From assembly GCF_016907295.1 (NCBI RefSeq), contig NZ_JAFBBR010000001.1:1302001-1366000 (forward strand): a DNA stretch of 64,000 bases, in the 5' to 3' direction. The position numbers and the translations under genes are program-made. Origin of the DNA: Microbacterium dextranolyticum (lineage in GTDB: Bacteria > Actinomycetota > Actinomycetes > Actinomycetales > Microbacteriaceae). Below are positions 52,869 through 62,476 of the stretch, one piece after another. Positions within the stretch are counted from its first letter, which is position 1; each line of letters opens with the position of its first letter. The notes beneath the pieces are model-generated. The model made no database searches, had not been told where the DNA came from, and saw only the letters and a program-made list of their open reading frames with translations.

Positions 52869-53777
52869 ATGCCCGAGCTGCCCGAGGTCGAAGTCGTCCG
52901 TGCCGGTCTGGCACCGGCCGTCGTCGGGGCGCGGATCGCCGCCGTCACCGTCCTCGACGAGCGAGCCCTGACCCGCCACGTCGGCGGTGCGATCTCGTTC
53001 GAAGAAGCACTCACCGGCCGCACGGTCGTCGCCGCTGCGCGGCGCGGCAAGTTCCTCTGGCTGCCGCTCGCCGACGACGAGACCCGCGGTGGTGAGGCCG
53101 TCGTCGGGCACCTCGGAATGAGCGGACAGCTGCTGCTGCGCGAGTCGGGGGCGCCTGCCGAGCGGCACGAACGCGTGCGGCTCGACATCCGGCATCCGCA
53201 GCACGGCGACCTCGCCGTGGTCTTCGCCGACCAACGCACCTTCGGCTCACTCGCCGTCGATCACCTCGTGCCCGCGCCCGACGGCGCGGCCGGGGGGTGG
53301 GGGACGGACCTCGCCGCCGTCCCGTCGCAGGTTGCGCACATCGCCCGAGATCCGCTCGACCCCGCGTTCTCCGACGCGCGATTCCGACGCGCGCTGAGCG
53401 CGAAGCGGTCCGCCGTCAAGCGCGTGCTGCTCGACCAGACCGTGATCAGCGGCGTGGGGAACATCTACGCCGACGAGGCCCTCTGGGCCTCGCGCCTGCA
53501 CCCCGAGACGCCGGCGGCGGCCCTCTCCACGCGTGCCGTGAACCGTCTGCTCGGTGAGATCCGTGCCGTGCTGGAACGCGCTCTCGCGGAAGGCGGCACG
53601 AGCTTCGACGCGCAGTACGTCAACGTCAACGGGCAGGCGGGGTACTTCGCGCACTCGCTCAATGCCTACGGGCGCGAGGGAGAGCCGTGTCCGCGCTGCG
53701 GACGGCCCCTCGTGCGCGCGCAGTTCATGAACCGCTCGTCGCATTTCTGCCCGAGGTGTCAGCGGTCCGTGGCGTGA
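52869..53777 (+). CDS. mutM: Formamidopyrimidine-DNA glycosylase
   Basis: 302-residue Fpg that removes oxidised purines. The catalytic Pro2-Glu3 are in MPELPEVE. The helix-two-turn-helix is near GVGNIYADEALW, and the C-terminal zinc finger has CPRCGRPL and CPRCQ. GAGCC precedes the ATG. Tight spacing after rnc suggests one operon with rpmF and rnc, a common order. Confidence 0.96.
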   Translation: MPELPEVEVVRAGLAPAVVGARIAAVTVLDERALTRHVGGAISFEEALTGRTVVAAARRGKFLWLPLADDETRGGEAVVGHLGMSGQLLLRESGAPAERHERVRLDIRHPQHGDLAVVFADQRTFGSLAVDHLVPAPDGAAGGWGTDLAAVPSQVAHIARDPLDPAFSDARFRRALSAKRSAVKRVLLDQTVISGVGNIYADEALWASRLHPETPAAALSTRAVNRLLGEIRAVLERALAEGGTSFDAQYVNVNGQAGYFAHSLNAYGREGEPCPRCGRPLVRAQFMNRSSHFCPRCQRSVA

Positions 53778-53792
53778 CCTCGATCGTCGGCG

Positions 53793-54875
53793 TCATGACA
53801 GCACCTTCTTCCAGGCGCCGTTGTAGGCGAGCGGTGCGAAGCCGATCGCCTCGTTGATGTCGAGCATGGGTCTGTTCTCCTCGGCGTTGTAGGTGATCAT
53901 CCGGGGAGAGAGCGGCGCGACCTCGGCCCGCCAGGTGCGCAGGCCGGCGCATTTGACGAGCAGGCCGAGCCGATGCCCCCGGTGCTCCGCGAGGACGAGC
54001 GTGTCCTCCTGGTGGCTCACGGCGGTCCGATCCGATCCGATCGTGAGCTCGTTGAAGGCGACCAGGTCGCCCGAGGCGATGTGCTGCGCGGCGGTGACGA
54101 GCATCGTCCGGCCCCCGTCGAGGGTCTTCCGGTCGTGGCGCGCGACGCGTGCGGCATCCCACACCTCCTCGTCGAACTCGAGTGCACCGGCGGGGGTGTC
54201 GGTGGACATGCGGGACTTCATCCAGGCGTAACCGTCGACGCGCTCCGGCGGTGTCGGTGCCGTCCACTGCACGACGCGGTAGCCCGTCGCTGCGGCTTCG
54301 GCCTCGTGCAGCAGCCGCGCCACGTCGTCGACGGATGCCTGCAGATCGAGCGCGCTCTCCCGCTCGATCTGCTCGAGGGTGTAGCCGTGACGCAGGTAGA
54401 AGCGGGCCGCGTGGTCTTCGGGGATCGAGCCGAAGCCGGTCGGCGCGCTCAGGCGTCGGCCGGGCGCATCGGGATGCTGTGCCCACGACTGCAGCACGGT
54501 GCGACCCTGGTCGCGGGCGGTCTGCTCGACGAGGGCGTACGCCGCGCTGCCGATGCCGCGGCCATGATGGGCCGACAGCAGCTCGATCAGCCAGAACGCG
54601 CTGCGCGACCCCTCCTCGAAGGGGACGTCGACGCCGATCCGACCGATGATGCGGTCGTCGTCGAGCACGATCCACGAGTGTCGGATCTCCTCCGGGCTGG
54701 GCTGATAGTGCGGCAGCAGTTCATCCGGTGAAAGCGCGTCGTGGTCGCTGCCGGTGATCTCGCGGTAGATCTCGTTGCGCACGCGGGTGGACTCTGCGAA
54801 CTCTCCGGCATCGGCGGCATCCATCGTTCGAGGAATGGTCAGGGGGCGTGTCGTCACGCCGTCGGGGAAGGTCAT
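53793..54875 (-). CDS. Two-domain GNAT acetyltransferase
   Basis: 360 residues with two GNAT folds. The first has LLSAHHGRGIGSAAYALVEQ, an acetyl-CoA-binding motif; the second has LVLAEHRGHRLGLLVK, a degenerate version. The layout resembles mycothiol-synthase-like and other tandem GNAT proteins of actinobacteria. Substrate unknown. It lies downstream of two small ORFs on the same strand and a strong hairpin, so its expression may depend on readthrough. Its mRNA leader from that hairpin is about 35 bases. Confidence 0.88.
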   Translation of the reverse strand: MTFPDGVTTRPLTIPRTMDAADAGEFAESTRVRNEIYREITGSDHDALSPDELLPHYQPSPEEIRHSWIVLDDDRIIGRIGVDVPFEEGSRSAFWLIELLSAHHGRGIGSAAYALVEQTARDQGRTVLQSWAQHPDAPGRRLSAPTGFGSIPEDHAARFYLRHGYTLEQIERESALDLQASVDDVARLLHEAEAAATGYRVVQWTAPTPPERVDGYAWMKSRMSTDTPAGALEFDEEVWDAARVARHDRKTLDGGRTMLVTAAQHIASGDLVAFNELTIGSDRTAVSHQEDTLVLAEHRGHRLGLLVKCAGLRTWRAEVAPLSPRMITYNAEENRPMLDINEAIGFAPLAYNGAWKKVLS

Positions 54876-54909
54876 ATCTGAGCTTTCGTGAATGGTGTGG
54901 GGGAGGGTG

Positions 54910-54944
54910 ACCCGGGCGGGCGTCGAAGCGACACCCGCCCGGGT
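54910..54944 (-). terminator. Hairpin between small ORF and GNAT gene
   Basis: ACCCGGGCGGGCGTCG and CGACACCCGCCCGGGT form a 16-bp stem with one mismatch and a three-base AAG loop. It follows the stop of the 42-residue ORF by six bases. A terminator for the small genes or an attenuator for the GNAT gene. Confidence 0.7.
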
Positions 54945-54950
54945 GGCGGA

Positions 54951-55079
54951 TCACAGGAACGGGCGCAGCTGCAGCAGCCGCTGCCAGTCCTGTTCGCGCT
55001 GCAGGCGCTCGCGCTGGGCGATGCGGATGCGGCGCTGTTCCTGGTCGGTCGCGTCGAAGGACGACGTGGAGGTGTGCAT
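54951..55079 (-). CDS. Small protein of 42 residues, unknown
   Basis: ATG at 55079, stop at 54951. The sequence starts MHTSTSSFDATDQEQRRIRI and continues as a strongly charged, Arg/Gln-rich amphipathic helix ending LLQLRPFL. AAAGAG lies upstream as a weak ribosome site. A hairpin follows the stop within six bases, which supports a real transcription unit. No family recognised. Confidence 0.5.
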   Translation of the reverse strand: MHTSTSSFDATDQEQRRIRIAQRERLQREQDWQRLLQLRPFL

Positions 55080-55301
55080 GGTGATGCTCTTTCGGTGGGG
55101 TGGAGAAGTCTCTCGGGGAGGACGGGGCGGGGCGTCGGCGTGCGGGCCGGGCCGCGGACACGAGGCCGATCGTCGGGCGGACGCCGTTCTCGAGGAGCGG
55201 ACAGTCACCGTGCGCGAAGCGCAACAGGATGTCTGTCGGTCACGGCCGACGTCGACGCGTGGGCCGTGATGCAGCGGATGCCGGGGGTTCGTGCGGGCCT
55301 G

Positions 55302-55397
55302 TCAGCGGCCGACGGGCGTGGCGAAGGAGATCGGCCCCGTGTACGCACGAGTGGGAGCGAACGCTCCGACGGCCAAGATGCTGTCGATGATCATCAT
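55302..55397 (-). CDS. Small peptide of 31 residues, possible leader
   Basis: ATG at 55397 (second ATG at 55394) preceded by AAAGGAGG at seven bases, a stronger ribosome site than most genes here. The peptide begins MMIIDSILAVGAFAPTRAY and ends ISFATPVGR. It is the first reading frame of the minus strand unit that runs toward the 42-residue ORF and the GNAT gene. The gap between these two small ORFs (55080-55301) contains nothing I recognise. Could be a regulatory leader or a small bioactive peptide. Confidence 0.5.
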   Translation of the reverse strand: MMIIDSILAVGAFAPTRAYTGPISFATPVGR

Positions 55398-55527
55398 TTC
55401 GGGACCTCCTTTCTCGACTTCTGACGCGATCTAGGACCCTAGCGGCCGCGCGTGTCGCGCGTCAAGCCCGACCTTCGAAGACCGTCCGCTAGCGTGGGGA
55501 CGATACCCAGCCGCCGGAGGATCGCGA

Positions 55528-58500
55528 ATGCACTTGAAGAGCCTGACGCTCAAGGGCTTCAAGTCGTTCGCGCAGCCGACCGTTTTCGCGCTCGAACCCG
55601 GCGTCACCTGCATCGTCGGTCCCAACGGCTCGGGCAAGTCGAACGTCGTCGACGCGCTCGCGTGGGTCATGGGCGAGCAGGGGGCGAAGACCCTCCGCGG
55701 CGGCAAGATGGAGGACGTCATCTTCGCGGGGACGTCCACCCGCGGGCCCCTCGGTCGCGCCGAGGTGCAGCTGACCATCGACAACTCCGATGGCGCGCTG
55801 CCGATCGAGTACAGCGAAGTCACGATCAGCCGCACGCTGTTTCGCAACGGCACGAGCGAGTATGCGATCAACGGCGAGAGTTGCCGCCTGCTCGACGTGC
55901 AGGAACTGCTCAGCGATTCCGGTCTCGGACGCGAGATGCACGTCATCGTCGGGCAGGGGCGGCTCGACAGCGTGCTGCAGGCGAGCCCGGAGGATCGCCG
56001 TGGCTTCATCGAAGAAGCGGCCGGTATTCTCAAGCACCGTCGCCGCAAGGAGAAGACCCTGCGCAAGCTCGAGGCGATGCAGGCGAACCTCACGCGCCTC
56101 AGCGACCTCGCCGGCGAGCTGCGGCGCCAGCTCAAGCCACTCGGCAAGCAGGCCGAGATCGCACGCGAGGCCGCGACGATCGCGGCTGTCGTCCGCGACG
56201 CGAAAGCGCGACTGTACGCCCACGAGCTGGTGGGCTTGCGCACGCAGCTGGCCGACCACGCACGCGGTGAGCAGGAGCGTCACGCCGAGCGACTCGTCCT
56301 GCAGGACGAAGCGGATCAGCTGAAGCAGCGCATCGACGATCTCGAACGCCAGCAGCGCAGCGAAGCGGTCGACGGCGCCCGGGGAGTCGCCTTCGCACTC
56401 GAACGGGTGCAGGAGCGCCTACGCGGTCTGTACACGCTCGCCGGCCAGAGGCTCGCCCTACTCGAGGACGACGGCACGCTCTCCCTCGAGGTCTCGACCG
56501 TGACCCAGGCCACGATCGACGACGCCCGCACCGAGATCGACGAGATCGCGTCCGGGCTCGACGATGCGCAGGATGCCGCGGCGGCCGCCGGACGCGATGT
56601 CATCCGCGCACGGGCGGAGCTCGACGCCCTCGACGCCGACATCGCCGCCCAGAGCGCGCTCGTCTCGGCGCACGACATGCGCCTCACCACGCTGCGCGGC
56701 GCAGCGGAGGCAGCGGGCTCTCGGCTCGACGCTCTGCGGGCCGGCCTCGAACGGCAGCAGCGTGCCCTCGACGCCGCTCGTGCGCGGAGGACGGCGGCGG
56801 AAGCCGACCTGGCCGACGTCGACCCGGAGCTCGCTCCCGTGGGGTCGTCGGCGGAGCACACCGCCGCCTACGAGCGTGCGCAGCGCGACGCCACCGCCGC
56901 CGAGAGCGACGTGGCGTCGCTGCGCGAGCGACTGCACGCCACCGAGCGAGAGATCGAATCGCTGACTGCCCAGGCGGCGGCCCTCGGCCGCGCACTCGAT
57001 GTGCGAAATGCGGCAGCCGGACTCATCGAGCAGGGCGGCCCGGGCATCCGCGGACTCGTCGGCGACGCCGTCAAGGTCACGCCCGGCTACGAGGCGGCCA
57101 TCGCCGCCGCCCTGGGCGCCCTCGCCGAAGGCGTCCTCGTGGACGACGTCGACGAGGCCGTCGCCCTCGCGCGGACGGCCCGAGACAGCGATCTCGGGTC
57201 GGTGGACATCGCGATCGCCGCGAGTGACGCCGCCGTCATGATCGCCCCGGCGCACGCCGCCGGAGCCACCGCGGCCCGAGAGGTCGTGACCGCCCCCGAG
57301 GGCATCCTCGGCATCCTCTCCGACGTCGTGATCGTCGAGACGCTCGATGACATCCCCGCTGCCCGGGCATCGATCCTCGCCGCGGGAGGACGCGCCACGA
57401 TCGTCACCCGCGGGGGCGAGACCGCCACGGTGTTCACCATTCGAGCCGGGTCGGGCGGCGGCCGCTCTCGCCTGGAGCTGGCGGCGGAGCGCGATGCCGC
57501 CACCGAGCGTCTCGCCGAGATCCGCGTCGTGGCGGACTCGTTGCGCGAAGCGCTCGCCGAGGCCCAGCAGAGCTGGGACGCGGCCCGCGCCCGGACGCGG
57601 GAGACGCTCCAGCAGCTGCGCGAGCACGATGCCGCACTCGCCGCGCACACCGAGAAGGTCAACCGTGCGACGGTGCGCCACGAAGCCGCCGTCGCGGAGT
57701 GCGACCGGCTCCACGCGGGCGTGGCGCAGGCGCAGGCGCAGGTCGTCGACGCCGAAGCCGCGACGCGGACGGCGGAGGAGGCGCTGACCTCGGCGCAGGA
57801 GATGCCCCGTCCGATCCTCGACGCCTCCGCGCGAGGCGGCCTGCTCGCCGACCTCGAACAGGCGCGGGATGCCGAGATGCGGGCCCGGCTCGACGTGGAG
57901 ACCCTCAAGGAGCGCGTGCGCGCCGGCGAGGCCCGCGTCGACCAGCTCGTGCGTCAGCGCGAGCGGGAGCGTGCCGCCGCCGCCGAAGCGGCCCGCCGTG
58001 CCGTCATCCGGCGCGCACAGCGTGAGATCGCCGCAGAGGTGGCCGCGACGTTGCCCCCGCTGCTCGATTCGGTCGATCGCTCGGTCTCGCAGGCGCGCGT
58101 CGAGTTGCAGCTCGCGGAGCAGACGCGGACGGCCCTCACTGCCGAGCTCGGAGAGCTGCGCACGCGGGATGCCGCGGTGCGCGAGCGTCTCGCGGGCGTC
58201 ACCGAGAGCGTGCACGGGCTCGAGTTGCAGATGCACGAGAAGCGTCTGCACGTCACGAGTCTGCTCGAGCGGGTGGCATCCGAGCTCAGCCTCGACGAGA
58301 ATATTCTCGTTTCGGAATACGGCCCCGACCAGCCGGTTCCCGGCGACGATGATCAGCCGCGGTTCTTCGATCCGGTCGCGGGCCGCCGTCGGCTGCAGGA
58401 CGCCGAGCGCACGCTCGCCCAGCTCGGCCGGGTGAACCCGCTCGCCCTGGAGGAGTTCGCCGCGCTCGAACAGCGGCACGCGTTCCTCACCGAACAGCTC

Positions 58501-59031
58501 GCCGACCTGGTGCAGACGCGCGCCGACCTCGAGACGATCATCGGCGAGCTCGACGAACGCATGCAGACGATCTTCCTCGCGGCGTTCGAAGACACGAAGA
58601 CCGCCTTCGGAGAGGTGTTCCCGATCCTGTTCCCGGGCGGTGCGGGCAGCATCTCGCTGACCGACCCCGACCATCCCCTGACGACGGGCATCGAGGTGGC
58701 CGTGCGACCCGTCGGCAAGAAGATCGAACGCCTGTCGCTGCTGTCGGGCGGCGAGCGCTCTCTCGCCGCCGTCGCGCTGCTCACCGCGATCTTCAAAGCG
58801 CGCCCGAGCCCGTTCTACATCCTCGACGAGGTCGAAGCGGCGCTCGACGACGCGAACCTCGGACGCCTGCTCGGTGTCTTCGAGCAGCTGCGCGCGTCGA
58901 GCCAGCTGATCGTCATCACGCACCAGAAGCGCACGATGGAGATCGCTGACGCGCTCTACGGCGTTTCCATGCGCCAGGACGGCGTGTCGGCCGTCGTCGG
59001 TCAGCGCGTGCGCGAGCGCGACGCCGTCTGA
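55528..59031 (+). CDS. smc: Chromosome segregation ATPase SMC
   Basis: 1167-residue SMC that compacts and segregates DNA with ScpA/ScpB. Walker A GPNGSGKSN is at residues 32-40. Two long coiled coils flank a hinge (about 500-640, with GIRGLVGDAVKV and DDVDEAVALA). The C-terminal head has signature LLSGGERSLAAVALL and Walker B PFYILDEVEAALDD. Start ATG with GGAGGATCGCG upstream. Full length. Followed by ftsY in the usual order. Confidence 0.97.
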   Translation: MHLKSLTLKGFKSFAQPTVFALEPGVTCIVGPNGSGKSNVVDALAWVMGEQGAKTLRGGKMEDVIFAGTSTRGPLGRAEVQLTIDNSDGALPIEYSEVTISRTLFRNGTSEYAINGESCRLLDVQELLSDSGLGREMHVIVGQGRLDSVLQASPEDRRGFIEEAAGILKHRRRKEKTLRKLEAMQANLTRLSDLAGELRRQLKPLGKQAEIAREAATIAAVVRDAKARLYAHELVGLRTQLADHARGEQERHAERLVLQDEADQLKQRIDDLERQQRSEAVDGARGVAFALERVQERLRGLYTLAGQRLALLEDDGTLSLEVSTVTQATIDDARTEIDEIASGLDDAQDAAAAAGRDVIRARAELDALDADIAAQSALVSAHDMRLTTLRGAAEAAGSRLDALRAGLERQQRALDAARARRTAAEADLADVDPELAPVGSSAEHTAAYERAQRDATAAESDVASLRERLHATEREIESLTAQAAALGRALDVRNAAAGLIEQGGPGIRGLVGDAVKVTPGYEAAIAAALGALAEGVLVDDVDEAVALARTARDSDLGSVDIAIAASDAAVMIAPAHAAGATAAREVVTAPEGILGILSDVVIVETLDDIPAARASILAAGGRATIVTRGGETATVFTIRAGSGGGRSRLELAAERDAATERLAEIRVVADSLREALAEAQQSWDAARARTRETLQQLREHDAALAAHTEKVNRATVRHEAAVAECDRLHAGVAQAQAQVVDAEAATRTAEEALTSAQEMPRPILDASARGGLLADLEQARDAEMRARLDVETLKERVRAGEARVDQLVRQRERERAAAAEAARRAVIRRAQREIAAEVAATLPPLLDSVDRSVSQARVELQLAEQTRTALTAELGELRTRDAAVRERLAGVTESVHGLELQMHEKRLHVTSLLERVASELSLDENILVSEYGPDQPVPGDDDQPRFFDPVAGRRRLQDAERTLAQLGRVNPLALEEFAALEQRHAFLTEQLADLVQTRADLETIIGELDERMQTIFLAAFEDTKTAFGEVFPILFPGGAGSISLTDPDHPLTTGIEVAVRPVGKKIERLSLLSGGERSLAAVALLTAIFKARPSPFYILDEVEAALDDANLGRLLGVFEQLRASSQLIVITHQKRTMEIADALYGVSMRQDGVSAVVGQRVRERDAV

Positions 59032-59072
59032 GCCTCGCACTCCGCACCGCCGCGCGCCGATAGTCTGGGGTG

Positions 59073-59945
59073 ATGGCGGAGAACTCCTGGTCGCTCGGTC
59101 GCGCGCTGCGCGGCCTGTTCGTCAAGCCCACGATCGACGAGACGACCTGGGACGATCTGGAGACCGCACTGCTGACCGCGGACTTCGGTCCCGACGTCAC
59201 CGAGCGGATCGTCGACGAGCTGCGCGAGAAGGTCGACCGTTACCGCACGACCGATCCGCGCGACCTGCAGCGGATGCTCAAGGAGACCCTGGAAGAGCAC
59301 TTCGCCAAGTTCGACACGACGCTCCGCCTCACCGAGAGGCCCGCTGTGGTGCTGGTGGTCGGGGTCAACGGCGTCGGCAAGACGACCACCATCGGCAAGT
59401 TCGCCAAGTTCCTGCAGCGCTACGGGCGCTCGGTCGTCGTCGGTGCCGCCGACACGTTCCGCGCTGCCGCCGTCGACCAGCTCGCGACGTGGGCCGAGCG
59501 CGGGGGAGCGACGATCGTCCGCCCCCAGCACGAGGGTCAGGACCCGGCATCCGTCGCCTATCAGACGATCGACTACGCCAAGCAGACGGGCACCGAGATC
59601 GTGCTCGTCGACACCGCGGGACGCCTGCACACCAAGGGCGGCCTCATGGACGAGCTGACGAAGATCCGGCGCGTCATCGAGAAGCAGGCGCCCATCAGCG
59701 AAGTGCTGCTGGTGTTGGATGCCACGACCGGACAGAACGGCGTGATGCAGGCCGAGGCGTTCCTCGAGCACGCCGGAGTGACCGGCCTCGTCCTCACGAA
59801 GCTCGACGGGTCGGCAAAGGGCGGTTTCGTCCTCGCGGTGCAGGAGCGCACCGGCATCCCGGTCAAGCTCCTCGGCCAGGGCGAGGGGATCGGCGACCTG
59901 ACCGGCTTCACGCCGCACGTGTTCGCCGCCGCCCTCGTCGACTGA
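59073..59945 (+). CDS. ftsY: Signal recognition particle receptor FtsY
   Basis: 290-residue SRP receptor GTPase that docks ribosomes at the membrane. The N domain is followed by the G domain with GVNGVGKTTTIGK, DTFRAAA, DTAGRLHTKGG and TKLDGSAKGG. It lacks the long acidic A domain of E. coli FtsY, as is common in actinobacteria. ATG at 59073 chosen; a GTG one codon earlier is in frame. TAGTCT lies six bases before, so the mRNA is likely leaderless. Confidence 0.96.
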   Translation: MAENSWSLGRALRGLFVKPTIDETTWDDLETALLTADFGPDVTERIVDELREKVDRYRTTDPRDLQRMLKETLEEHFAKFDTTLRLTERPAVVLVVGVNGVGKTTTIGKFAKFLQRYGRSVVVGAADTFRAAAVDQLATWAERGGATIVRPQHEGQDPASVAYQTIDYAKQTGTEIVLVDTAGRLHTKGGLMDELTKIRRVIEKQAPISEVLLVLDATTGQNGVMQAEAFLEHAGVTGLVLTKLDGSAKGGFVLAVQERTGIPVKLLGQGEGIGDLTGFTPHVFAAALVD

Positions 59946-60003
59946 GACGGCGACATGCCGCCCCGGGGTCGCGTTCGGGCGGCGAGGATGGTTGCATAAG
60001 GCC

Positions 60004-60504
60004 ATGGCGATCGAGCACGACTACTTCGGCCTTCTCGAGTCCGGCCCCGACGGGTCGATCTTCTGGTCCGAGACGGTCGATTTCGCGGACCAGCGCGTCA
60101 CCGTCGATCTCACCGCGCCCGATCAGGACGACGTGTCGCAGGCCGCGCTCGACGTCGCCGCGGGAATGATCTCGGCACTCGAGGAGATCGATCTGACCGC
60201 GCGCAACGCGATGGTCTCGGAACTCGACGACCGCACCAGCGAGGTGACGGAGTACCTTCTGCAGCAGCAGGAGCAGTTCGGCGAGGATCTGCCGGACATC
60301 CTCGTCGACATCTCAGGCGACGTGCACATCGACATCATCCGTTCGCTGCAGCTGGTGAGCATGACGATCCTCGCGGACGAGCACGGCGGCACGGATCCTT
60401 TCGCCGTGCTCGAGTACGCCCTCGACGCGGATGCCACCGACGACGTCCTCCTCGTGAACCTCGCCAGCGACGGCGCGGTGCAGTCGGTCACCAGCGCCGA
60501 CTGA
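60004..60504 (+). CDS. DUF2004-like protein
   Basis: 166-residue acidic protein. The start HDYFGLLESGPDGSIFWSE and later IDLTARNAMVSELDDRTSEV resemble the DUF2004 family, small cytosolic proteins of unknown function. ATG at 60004 chosen; a TTG farther upstream lacks support. It stands alone between ftsY and an ABC operon, and a large palindrome follows its stop. Confidence 0.75.
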   Translation: MAIEHDYFGLLESGPDGSIFWSETVDFADQRVTVDLTAPDQDDVSQAALDVAAGMISALEEIDLTARNAMVSELDDRTSEVTEYLLQQQEQFGEDLPDILVDISGDVHIDIIRSLQLVSMTILADEHGGTDPFAVLEYALDADATDDVLLVNLASDGAVQSVTSAD

Positions 60505-60532
60505 CGCGCCCGACTCGATCCCGCACCGGAGC

Positions 60533-60599
60533 CCCCGCGAAACCTCGCTTCTGTACGCCTTTTCGGTGTTTTGCGTGACATACGCGAGGTTTCGCGGGG
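60533..60599. repeat. Long palindromic element
   Basis: CCCCGCGAAACCTCGC (60533-60548) and its exact complement (60584-60599) form a 16-bp stem around 35 bases that themselves contain ACGC/GCGT and TGT/ACA pairings. The central part is clearly more AT-rich than surroundings. May be a terminator for the preceding gene or a dispersed palindromic repeat. Confidence 0.6.
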
Positions 60600-60701
60600 T
60601 GGCGGATGCCGCGGCGCGGGGTACGGGTCCACCGAATGAAGGACCCAGGGTCACCGGATGACGGGTGCCGCCGCGCATCGCCACGGCACCATCGTGGAAC
60701 C

Positions 60702-61589
60702 ATGGCCACGACAGCGAGCGCCCCCACCATCGTGCGGGGGCTGACCAAGAGATACGGCGACGTCACCGCCGTCGACGACGTGAGCTTCGACGTGTCGCCC
60801 GGCGAGGTCTTCGCCTTCCTCGGCACGAACGGCGCCGGCAAGTCGACGACGATCGGTGCGCTCACGACGGTGATCGAGCCGGATGCCGGGTCGCTGACGG
60901 TGGCGGGGCGCGACGCCCGTGCCGACGGCGACGCGGTGCGACGATCGATCGGAGTCGTCTTCCAAGACTCTCTGCTGGATGCCGCCCTCACCGTGCGCGA
61001 GAACTTGACCGTGCGAGCCCGGCCGTACCTCGGCTCGACCGCGCTCATCCGCGAGCGGATCGCGAGCCTCACCGACCTGGTCGATCTGGGCGAGTTCGTG
61101 GACCGCCGCTACGGGCGCCTCTCGGGCGGGCAGCGGCGCCGCGCCGACATCGCACGGGCGCTGTTGCACGACCCCGAGATCGTCTTCCTCGACGAACCGA
61201 CGACCGGCCTCGACCCGGCCAGCCGTCAGGCCGTCTGGCGCACGGTGCACGAATTGCGCGAACGGATCGGTCTCACCGTCTTCCTGACGACGCACTATCT
61301 CGAGGAGACCGAGCAGGCCGACCGGGTCTGCATCATCGATCGCGGTCGGATCATCGCCCAGGGGACTCCGAACGATCTGCGCGCCCGCTACAGCTCGAGC
61401 ATCCTCACTCTGATGACCGCCGCCGGTAGCGAGCGGATCGTCGTTGCGGACGCCGCCGAGGCTCGACGCATCCTGACCGAGCGCGGTGACGGCATCCTCG
61501 ACTTCGAGTTCCGGCACGGCCGGATGGACGACGTGTTCCTCGCGCTCACCGGGCGAGCCGCCGACGCAGTCGAGGGGAACGCCCGATGA
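60702..61589 (+). CDS. ABC transporter ATP-binding protein (DrrA-like)
   Basis: 295 residues. Walker A GTNGAGKST (about 41-49), Q-loop GVVFQDSLLD, signature LSGGQRRRADIARAL, Walker B IVFLDEPTTGLDP, and the daunorubicin-resistance-type C-terminal region after ARYSSSILT. Such ATPases drive drug or polysaccharide export with an ABC-2 permease, here the next gene with an ATGA overlap. Start ATG at 60702 chosen. Confidence 0.94.
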   Translation: MATTASAPTIVRGLTKRYGDVTAVDDVSFDVSPGEVFAFLGTNGAGKSTTIGALTTVIEPDAGSLTVAGRDARADGDAVRRSIGVVFQDSLLDAALTVRENLTVRARPYLGSTALIRERIASLTDLVDLGEFVDRRYGRLSGGQRRRADIARALLHDPEIVFLDEPTTGLDPASRQAVWRTVHELRERIGLTVFLTTHYLEETEQADRVCIIDRGRIIAQGTPNDLRARYSSSILTLMTAAGSERIVVADAAEARRILTERGDGILDFEFRHGRMDDVFLALTGRAADAVEGNAR

Positions 61590-62461
61590 GGACCGTCATG
61601 GCCTACGCCGGCCGGAACCTGCGGCTGTTCGCCCGTGACCCGCTCGGGGTGTTCTTAGCCCTCACCGGCGCCATGGTCGTGTTCCTCCTCTACTCGCTGT
61701 TCCTGGGGCAGACGCAGGTCGACTCCCTCGCGTCTCTGCCGGGCGTCGACCGAGGGCAGGCGCGCGATTTCGTCGACGCGTGGATGTTCGCGGGGGTGGT
61801 GGCCGTCGCAGCGGTCACAACCCCGCTCGCCGCGCTGTCGGTGTTCGTCGAGGATGCCGCATCGGGACGCTTCCGCGACTTCCTCGTCTCGCCGGTGCGG
61901 CGCGCGCAGCTGGTGCTCGGCTACCTCGGTTCCGCCTTCGTCGTCGGACTCGTCATGACGCTTCTCGTGCTGGCGGTAGCGGTCGCCTATCTCGCGGCGA
62001 CCGGCCGAACGGTGCCGGATGCCGGTTCGCTCTCGGTCATCGTGGGGTGGACCGCGCTCTCGGTCGCCGCCTACACGGCTCTCTGGGCCTTCGTCGTGTC
62101 GTTCCTGCCCACCACAGGTGCGTTCTCCGGTCTGTCGACGCTGGTGGGCACACTCACCGGGTTCGTCGCGGGTGCGTACATCCCGCTCGGTGCTCTGCCC
62201 GACACCGTGCGCGACGGGGTCGCCGTTCTGCCGTTCGCGCAGTCCGCGATGCTCGTGCGGCGCGAGTTCGCCGCCGCTCCGCTCGAGGCGCTGACGAGGG
62301 GAGCATCCCCTGCGACATCCGATCTCGCCCGTGTCTACGGCATCGATCTGACGTTCGGTGGTGGCATCGTGCCGGTGTGGGTCGCCGCGGCCGTGCTGGC
62401 GTCGATGGTGCTCGTCTTCACGGCTCTCGCGGTGATCCGCATCCGCGCCCGCATCCGGTGA
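61586..62461 (+). CDS. ABC-2 type transporter permease
   Basis: 291 residues with six membrane helices of the ABC-2 family, including AALSVFVEDAASGRFRDFLVSP, the typical loop after helix 2, and GTLTGFVAGAYIPLGALPD. Partner of the preceding ATPase. It lies 15 bases before a histidine kinase, so the transporter is probably made and sensed with that two-component system. Confidence 0.93.
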   Translation: MRTVMAYAGRNLRLFARDPLGVFLALTGAMVVFLLYSLFLGQTQVDSLASLPGVDRGQARDFVDAWMFAGVVAVAAVTTPLAALSVFVEDAASGRFRDFLVSPVRRAQLVLGYLGSAFVVGLVMTLLVLAVAVAYLAATGRTVPDAGSLSVIVGWTALSVAAYTALWAFVVSFLPTTGAFSGLSTLVGTLTGFVAGAYIPLGALPDTVRDGVAVLPFAQSAMLVRREFAAAPLEALTRGASPATSDLARVYGIDLTFGGGIVPVWVAAAVLASMVLVFTALAVIRIRARIR

Positions 62462-62476
62462 GGGCAGGATGAAAGA

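Noticed and set aside
56458..59040. An 860-codon open frame on the minus strand across smc
   Set aside because: Antisense shadow of a complete SMC gene; no ribosome site and no recognisable domain.
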